This document shows positions 12,978-17,324 of a DNA stretch of 17,324 nt, in pieces. Position 1 is the first letter of the stretch, and the number at the start of each line of letters is the position of its first letter. This DNA comes from WVWN01 sp964563535 (lineage in GTDB: Bacteria; RBG-13-66-14; B26-G2; WVWN01): contig CAZLXP010000051.1 in NCBI GenBank assembly GCA_964563535.1, positions 1 through 17,324 on the forward strand, in the 5' to 3' direction. Under the pieces are notes generated by a model. That model was not told where the DNA came from. It saw nothing but the letters and a program-made list of their open reading frames with translations, and made no database searches. The translations under genes and the position numbers were made by a program.

Positions 12978-12991
12978 ATGCGTCAACGCAA
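12963..12991 (-). promoter_or_regulatory. Promoter of the Crp/Fnr regulator gene
   Basis: On the minus strand TTGCGT (12991-12986) and TAAAAT (12968-12963) are 17 bases apart. Initiation would be near 12956, about 37 bases before the chosen ATG. A single TTGAC half-site (12986-12982) lies at the 3' edge of the -35, so weak autoregulation is conceivable. Confidence 0.55.
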
Positions 12992-13008
12992 GTCCGCGAG
13001 CGAGGTTT

Positions 13009-14127
13009 ATGGCGAAATATCGTATAGCATGGCTGGCGGGGGACGGCATAGGCCGCGACGTTATGGAGGCGGCGCGGCTCGTCCTGGAGCGCCTCGCCCT
13101 CGACGCCGAATACGTCCCGGGCGATATCGGCTGGGAATTCTGGCGTCGAGAGGGGAACCCTTTGCCCGAGCGCACGAAAGAACTGATGCGGGGCACGGAC
13201 TGCGCGCTCTTCGGTGCCATCACTTCCAAGCCCAAGGACGAGGCCGCGCGCGAGCTCGCGACCGAGCTGCAGGGCAAGGGGTACGTCTACTATTCGCCCA
13301 TCGTCCGCCTGCGACAGGAGTTCGACCTCTACGTAAATATGCGGCCCTGCAAGGCGTACGCCGGCAACCCCCTCAACTACCGCGACGATGTCGACCTCGT
13401 CATCTTCCGCGAGAACACCGAGGGCCTGTACGCCGGCGTGGAGTGGTGGCCGGTGCCGGCGGCGGTGTTGGATTGCCTGAGGGCGAATCACAAAAAGATG
13501 GCCGCGTTCGACGGCGTGCCGCCGGACGAACTCGCCATCTCGGCGCGCATAATGACGAAGCGGGCGTGCGAGCGCATCGTGCGGGCCGCGTTCGAGTACG
13601 CGACGAAGAAGGGCCGTAAGTCGGTTACGGTGGTGGAGAAGGCCAACGTCCTGCGCGAGACGGGCGCCCTTATGGTCCGCGCCGCGCGCGACGTCGCGAA
13701 GGGTTACCCGGGCGTCGAACTGCGGGAGGCCAACGTCGACGCCATGGCGATGTGGCTCATCAAGAACCCGCAGGACTACGACGTGCTGGTGGCGGAGAAC
13801 ATGTTCGGCGACATCATCTCGGACGAGGCGGCGCAGCTCGTCGGCGGCCTGGGCTTCGCCTGCGCCGGCAACATAGGCGACGACTACGCCGTCTTCGAGC
13901 CCACCCACGGCTCGGCGCCCAAGTACGCCGGCCAATACAAGGTCAACCCGACGGCGACGCTTTTGGCCGCCAAAATGATGCTCGAGTACTTGGGCGAAGA
14001 GGATAAGGCGGCGGCGCTGGAGGCCGCGGTCGCCGCGGTCATCGCCGAGGGCCGCGTCCGCACGTACGATATGGGCGGCGCGAGCTCCACGCTTCAGATG
14101 GCGGCGGCGGTGGCGGCGCGGGTTTAA
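13009..14127 (+). CDS. icd: Isocitrate dehydrogenase (isocitrate/isopropylmalate dehydrogenase family)
   Basis: A 372-residue beta-decarboxylating dehydrogenase that interconverts isocitrate and 2-oxoglutarate + CO2, or carboxylates 2-oxoglutarate in a reductive TCA cycle. Landmarks are GDGIG (11-15), the substrate arginines in RLRQEFDLYVNMRP (100-113), catalytic Tyr141 in ENTEGLYAG, Lys211 in VVEKANVLRET, and the metal aspartates D244, D268 and D272 (NVDAMAMWL, MFGDIISDEAAQL). The nucleotide loop HGSAPKYAGQYKVNP (300-314) has Lys305-Tyr306, as in NADP-type E. coli IDH, whereas isopropylmalate dehydrogenases have Asp there. I therefore favour isocitrate with NADP(H). The substrate loop SPIVRLR differs from the usual SxNxxLR, so homoisocitrate or isopropylmalate is not excluded. 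Its promoter faces the Crp/Fnr gene. Confidence 0.82.
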   Translation: MAKYRIAWLAGDGIGRDVMEAARLVLERLALDAEYVPGDIGWEFWRREGNPLPERTKELMRGTDCALFGAITSKPKDEAARELATELQGKGYVYYSPIVRLRQEFDLYVNMRPCKAYAGNPLNYRDDVDLVIFRENTEGLYAGVEWWPVPAAVLDCLRANHKKMAAFDGVPPDELAISARIMTKRACERIVRAAFEYATKKGRKSVTVVEKANVLRETGALMVRAARDVAKGYPGVELREANVDAMAMWLIKNPQDYDVLVAENMFGDIISDEAAQLVGGLGFACAGNIGDDYAVFEPTHGSAPKYAGQYKVNPTATLLAAKMMLEYLGEEDKAAALEAAVAAVIAEGRVRTYDMGGASSTLQMAAAVAARV

Positions 14128-14147
14128 AAAACCCCGGAGAGTTGAAA

Positions 14148-14390
14148 ATGGCAGAGGTTCTTATAAAACTACATCTCGAGCCGCTGGACGGAGGCGGGTA
14201 CGTCGCGACCAGCGACGACGTCCCGGGTTTAGTGGTCGAGGGGCGGACCATCGCGGAGACGGTGGAATTCGCCCAGGATGCGGTGCGCAAGCTCTACGAG
14301 TCGTACCTGGAACACGGCGACCCGGTACCGCCCAAGTTGAAAGGGGCGGCTGAAGGCGAGTTTGAGTTGCTGGTCCCGGTGGCGGTGTAG
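14148..14390 (+). CDS. hicB: HicB-family antitoxin
   Basis: An 80-residue protein with the HicB partial RNase H-like fold: VLIKLHLEPLDGGGYVATSDDVPGLVVEG, then a helix TIAETVEFAQDAVRKLYESY. It would neutralise the HicA mRNA interferase encoded next. GGAGAG 6 bases upstream supports ATG 14148 rather than the TTG two codons earlier. It starts only 20 bases after the isocitrate dehydrogenase stop, so it may share that transcript. The antitoxin-first order is one of two known for hic loci. No separate DNA-binding domain is visible after residue 65. Confidence 0.87.
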   Translation: MAEVLIKLHLEPLDGGGYVATSDDVPGLVVEGRTIAETVEFAQDAVRKLYESYLEHGDPVPPKLKGAAEGEFELLVPVAV

Positions 14391-14614
14391 TGGGGCGCTT
14401 GGCGGGTTTTACTTATGCCGACGTCGCGGCAAAATTAAGGCGCGCCGGTTTCGCGTTCGACCGTAGGGCAAAGGGCAGCCACGAAATTTGGCGGAATCCG
14501 GCCAACCGCCGACGCACGATGGTACCATATCGGAGAGGCGATGTACCCGAAGGTACGTTGCGTGCGATAATAAAGCAGGCCGGTCTAGCGGTGGAAGAAT
14601 TCTTAAAGCTATAA
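14390..14614 (+). CDS. hicA: HicA-family mRNA interferase toxin
   Basis: A 74-residue HicA with the double-stranded-RNA-binding-like fold: DVAAKLRRAGFAFDRRAKGSHEIWRN carries the catalytic His31 in GSH. VPYRRGDVPEGTLRAIIKQAGL follows, ending in the standard C-terminal helix EEFLKL. It would cleave translated mRNA when HicB is lost. The GTG start shares its first base with the hicB stop (GTG-TAG-TGG), so the two are translationally coupled. No feature suggests inactivation. Confidence 0.88.
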   Translation: MGRLAGFTYADVAAKLRRAGFAFDRRAKGSHEIWRNPANRRRTMVPYRRGDVPEGTLRAIIKQAGLAVEEFLKL

Positions 14615-14676
14615 CGTTGAACCGCGTCGTTATTTTAAAGGAATCGCCATTTTTAATCTTACCTTAGCCTAGCCTT

Positions 14677-15576
14677 ATGACCGTCAAAGACCAACCGCCG
14701 GCCGAAGCTCCGGCCATCCACGTTGACAAGGCCAGGTGCACCGCCTGCAACATCTGCGTCGAGGCGTGTCCCCAGGACGTCTACGAGCTCGCCGAATTCG
14801 CGCTCGTATCGCACGCGGAGCGGTGCATCAGCTGCGGCCACTGCGTCGCGCTGTGTCCCGAAGAGGCTATTGAACACGCCGCGTATCCCGAGGGCACGAT
14901 GAGGGCCTTGGGCGCCAGGAAGGTCCCGACCGCGGCGGCGGTCGAGACGCTATTGGGCGCGCGGCGCTCCGTCCGCAACTTTCGCGATAAGGCCGTTCCG
15001 CGCGAGGCGGTGGAAGAGCTGGTTCGTCGGGCGTTGTCGTCGTATCCCAGCGCGCACAACTTGCGGCCGGTCCGGGTGCTGGCGCTGAGCGAGCCGGAGC
15101 GCATAGCTCGCGTCCGTGACGCGACGGTGGAGTGGTATCGGACCGTCGTCCGGCGCCTCGGGAATCCCATCCTACGGACCATCTACGGCGCCGTGGCCGT
15201 AAGAGAGGATAAGTTGGGGGCGTACGCGCTGGTGGACGATATGAAACGGCTGGTGGGGGCGTACGACGCGGGCCGCGACGACCTCTTCCACCGCGCGCCG
15301 GTGGTCCTCGTCCTCCACGCGCCGGTAGCGACGGTCATGCCGCGCGAGACGGCGTACTACGCCGCGGCGCAGCTCGTCATGATGGCGACGGCCATGGGCC
15401 TCGGGACGTGCTTCGTCGGCTGGCTCACCGCCGCCGCGGCCCACAGCGACGAAATCCGCGAGACGTTGGGTTTACCGGAGGAACACCGCGTCTTCGCCGC
15501 GCTAGCCCTTGGCTATCCTAAATATAAATACCGCCGCGCCATAGGCCGCGACGGCCCAAAGGTCGAATGGCGCTGA
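14677..15576 (+). CDS. Ferredoxin-nitroreductase fusion protein
   Basis: A 299-residue fusion. Residues 15-65 hold two complete [4Fe-4S] motifs (C21, C24, C27, C31 and C50, C53, C56, C60). Residues about 90-290 form an FMN-dependent nitroreductase domain, starting LLGARRSVRNFRDKAVP, with R96, R97, S98 and R100 as FMN phosphate contacts, YPSAHNLRPVRV (residues 125-136, usual SPSAxNxQPw) and GLGTCFVGWL near the C-terminus. Such fusions are common in anaerobes and accept electrons from ferredoxin to reduce flavin-bound substrates. The natural substrate is unknown. No ribosome binding site is evident. The 62-base gap after hicA is AT-rich but holds no promoter I can defend. Confidence 0.87.
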   Translation: MTVKDQPPAEAPAIHVDKARCTACNICVEACPQDVYELAEFALVSHAERCISCGHCVALCPEEAIEHAAYPEGTMRALGARKVPTAAAVETLLGARRSVRNFRDKAVPREAVEELVRRALSSYPSAHNLRPVRVLALSEPERIARVRDATVEWYRTVVRRLGNPILRTIYGAVAVREDKLGAYALVDDMKRLVGAYDAGRDDLFHRAPVVLVLHAPVATVMPRETAYYAAAQLVMMATAMGLGTCFVGWLTAAAAHSDEIRETLGLPEEHRVFAALALGYPKYKYRRAIGRDGPKVEWR

Positions 15577-15618
15577 GGCCTTACGTCATAATAAGGTTTT
15601 GATAATAGGAGGCCCGCG

Positions 15619-15972
15619 ATGAAAGCTTTGGTATTTCTGGTCTTGACGTGCGCCCTTGCCGCGGCGGCCTTAGCCGACGTCGTCGGCGAGTACCGGGGTA
15701 ACGGCACCAACCCGGGCGGCCAGGGCTCGTATACTTGCGACGTTAAAATAACTAGGTCGGGCGACGTCTACGCCGTGCAATGGTTCTTCAACGGCGCGCT
15801 CGGCTACGAGGGCGTCGGCATCGTGAAGGACGGCCTTTTCTGCGTCGGCTACTCCTCCGGGCAAGGGTACGGCGTGGTGGTCTACGAGGTCAAGGCCGGC
15901 GACACGTTGGACGGAATTTGGACGACGCCCGGTTTCGACGGCCTCGGCCGGGAAACGCTGACGAAGAAATAA
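15619..15972 (+). CDS. Small secreted protein of unknown function
   Basis: A 117-residue precursor with a clear signal peptide (MKALVFLVLTCALAAAALA, cleavage probably after residue 19). The mature part has repeated short beta-strands: VVGEYRGNGTNPGGQGSYTC, then VYAVQWFFNG, GIVKDGLFCVGYSSGQGYGV and AGDTLDGIWTTPG. This resembles a small beta-sandwich or lipocalin-like exported domain; I recognise no named family. C41 and C75 could form a disulfide. AGGAGG 6 bases before the ATG supports the start. A damaged second copy lies immediately downstream. Confidence 0.78.
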   Translation: MKALVFLVLTCALAAAALADVVGEYRGNGTNPGGQGSYTCDVKITRSGDVYAVQWFFNGALGYEGVGIVKDGLFCVGYSSGQGYGVVVYEVKAGDTLDGIWTTPGFDGLGRETLTKK

Positions 15973-16008
15973 ATCCGCGAGCCCAGGGCCGGGGTGTAAA
16001 AAAGTTTA

Positions 16009-16114
16009 CGCGGCGTCGTCGCGCATCCCGTGAACGCTGGCAGGACCGTCGACGGGACGTGGCACGGGGAAGGGCGGGACTAAGGTCGGCACGGAGAAGT
16101 TGGAGAAGAAATGA
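16009..16114 (+). pseudogene. Frameshifted remnant of a paralogue of the secreted protein
   Basis: From 16009 one frame reads RGVVAHPVNAGRTVDGTWHGEG, closely matching YGVVVYEVKAGDTLDGIWTTPG in the intact upstream gene (10 of the first 18 residues identical by eye). Around 16075-16080 the match moves to the +1 frame, GTKVGTEKLEKK and TGA, against GLGRETLTKK and stop. The original frame hits TAA at 16081. Only the C-terminal third is left, and no start or ribosome binding site is present. It is best read as the decayed 3' end of a tandem duplicate. Confidence 0.65.
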
Positions 16115-16139
16115 CGTTGGCCCGTACGGTTAAAGTATC

Positions 16140-17324
16140 GTGGCTACCATAATCGAGAAAATCATCGCGGCCCACTGCGGCGACGACGTCTACCCGGGCG
16201 CGACCGTCTGGGTAGAGTTGGACGTGCGCGCGGCGCGCGACTTCGGCGGCGCGAACGTCGTCCAGAACTTCGAGGCGCACTACGCCGGCCAACCCGTGGC
16301 GGACGTCGCTAAGACGTTCTTCACGTTCGACTGCGTCGTCCCCGCCAGCAACATACCCTTCGCCGACAACCAGCAGCTCTGTCGCGAGTTCGCCGCGCGC
16401 CAGGGCATTAAAGTATACGACGTCGACGCCGGCATCGGCTCGCACGTGTTGATGGAGGAGGGCCTCGCGCGCCCGGGCGGGACGGTCGTCAACACCGACA
16501 GCCATATGAATATAGTCGGCGCGATCGGTTGCCTGGGCCAGGGGATGGGGGACGCCGACGTCGCCTTCGCTTTCCGCGCCGGCCGCACCTGGCTCGAGGT
16601 GCCCGCTTCCGTTAAGGTGGTATTAAAGGGCAAATATAAATGGCCGACGACGGCTAAGGACCTCGCGCTGGCGATGCTCCGCGAATTCGGCTCGAGCGGC
16701 CTTTTGGGCCGGGCGGTGGAGTTATACGGGCCGGCGGCGGAAACCCTGTCCGTCGAGGAGAGGATTACGGTAGCGTCGATGGCGACGGAGATGGGGGCCA
16801 TCGCCATTTTCGTCCCGCCGAGCGAGGAGGTCCTCGAGTGGTGCGGCGGCGCGGCGGGCATCGACGTGCGAGGGGTATACGCGGACGAAGGCGCCTCGTA
16901 CGAGGCGACGTATGAGCTCGACGTCGACGGCCTCGAGCCTTTGGTGGCGTGTCCGCCGTCGCCGGCGAACGTCAAGGCCGTGAGCGAGGTGGCGGGTAAG
17001 GAGATCGGCTCGGCTTTCTTCGGCTCGTGCACCAACGGCCGGCTGGAGGATTTCCGCGCCGCGGCGCGCGTGTTGTCGGGGCGGCCGGTAGCGGCCGGCG
17101 TGGTGGCGTGTGCCGTGCCGGCGACGCGCCGCATTTACGGGGCGTTATTGGGGGAGGGGTTGGCGGAGGAGCTTTTCGCCGCGGGCTTCGTCGTTTCCAA
17201 CGCCGGCTGCGGCGGGTGCGCCCAGGGCCAGGTCGGCATGACCGGCAAGGGGGAAGTCCAGGTCTCGACCTCCAACCGCAACTTCCCCGGCAAACAGGGC
17301 GCCGGCGAGACGTACCTGTGTTCG
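16140..17324 (+). CDS. Second aconitase/isopropylmalate dehydratase family large subunit (runs off the window)
   Basis: 395 residues are visible and the frame is open to the window end. The cluster cysteines C297 (GSCTNGR), C357 and C360 (NAGCGGCAQG) are in place, as is the C-terminal STSNRNFPGKQG (376-387). It differs from the copy at 8003: the conserved DHxxP near residue 64 is DCVVP, lacking the histidine, and GADSHT is NTDSHMNIVGAIG (118-130). The start is GTG, with an in-frame stop 7 bases upstream. Enzymes of this branch handle various hydroxy-acids, so I do not assign aconitase or LeuC. A partner small subunit might follow outside the window; otherwise it could share the one at 9379. 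Confidence 0.82.
   Translation, partial: MATIIEKIIAAHCGDDVYPGATVWVELDVRAARDFGGANVVQNFEAHYAGQPVADVAKTFFTFDCVVPASNIPFADNQQLCREFAARQGIKVYDVDAGIGSHVLMEEGLARPGGTVVNTDSHMNIVGAIGCLGQGMGDADVAFAFRAGRTWLEVPASVKVVLKGKYKWPTTAKDLALAMLREFGSSGLLGRAVELYGPAAETLSVEERITVASMATEMGAIAIFVPPSEEVLEWCGGAAGIDVRGVYADEGASYEATYELDVDGLEPLVACPPSPANVKAVSEVAGKEIGSAFFGSCTNGRLEDFRAAARVLSGRPVAAGVVACAVPATRRIYGALLGEGLAEELFAAGFVVSNAGCGGCAQGQVGMTGKGEVQVSTSNRNFPGKQGAGETYLCS

Noticed and set aside
12706..13935. 409-codon minus-strand open frame across isocitrate dehydrogenase and the regulator 5' end
   Set aside because: It crosses a divergent promoter region and two well-supported genes; its composition is typical of an antisense shadow.

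Overview
This is a GC-rich, gene-dense bacterial window, probably from an uncultured, largely anaerobic lineage. I infer this from the many Fe-S proteins, a two-step citrate-cleavage gene set, an Fnr-type regulator and an in-frame UGA at a redox Cys position. Phylum cannot be fixed from the sequence; the gene style suggests an FCB-like or candidate-phylum genome. I see no rRNA, tRNA, insertion sequence or CRISPR array.

Left edge (1-1714, minus strand): an operon reads S4-domain RNA-binding protein > pheS > pheT (cut by the window edge). It has a clean sigma70-type promoter. PheT appears to lack the usual tRNA-binding OB-fold insert.

Centre (1792-10343, plus strand): a tightly packed run of eleven genes follows. 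They are a citryl-CoA/succinyl-CoA synthetase-like large subunit with a C-terminal Fe-S tail, its small subunit, an MFS transporter, a thioredoxin-type arsenate reductase, a degenerate nucleotidyltransferase, a small citrate-synthase-family enzyme (citryl-CoA lyase type), an HD-domain protein, an aconitase/LeuC-family large subunit, an unlisted 42-residue membrane peptide, the LeuD-family small subunit and a lipoprotein. Together with the isocitrate dehydrogenase at 13009, the two-subunit CoA ligase, citryl-CoA lyase and aconitase pair could carry the citrate segment of a reductive TCA cycle in the two-enzyme form described in Hydrogenobacter: citrate > citryl-CoA > acetyl-CoA + oxaloacetate, and citrate <> isocitrate <> 2-oxoglutarate.

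10404-11309: a separate transcription unit with its own promoter, a strong ribosome binding site and a strong terminator encodes a secreted thioredoxin-fold protein. Its first CxxC cysteine codon is TGA, making it a probable selenoprotein (UGSC). A conventional gene caller would break it into a 32-codon stub and a truncated ORF.

11319-12991 (minus strand): an Fe-S protein and a Crp/Fnr-family regulator. A palindrome between them serves as a terminator hairpin for the regulator and also sits exactly where a class II Fnr-type activator would bind for the Fe-S gene. The regulator promoter overlaps the divergent isocitrate dehydrogenase promoter.

Right side (12949-17324, plus strand): isocitrate dehydrogenase, a HicB/HicA toxin-antitoxin pair, a ferredoxin-nitroreductase fusion, a small secreted protein followed by a frameshifted remnant of a paralogue, and a second, divergent aconitase-family large subunit cut by the window end.
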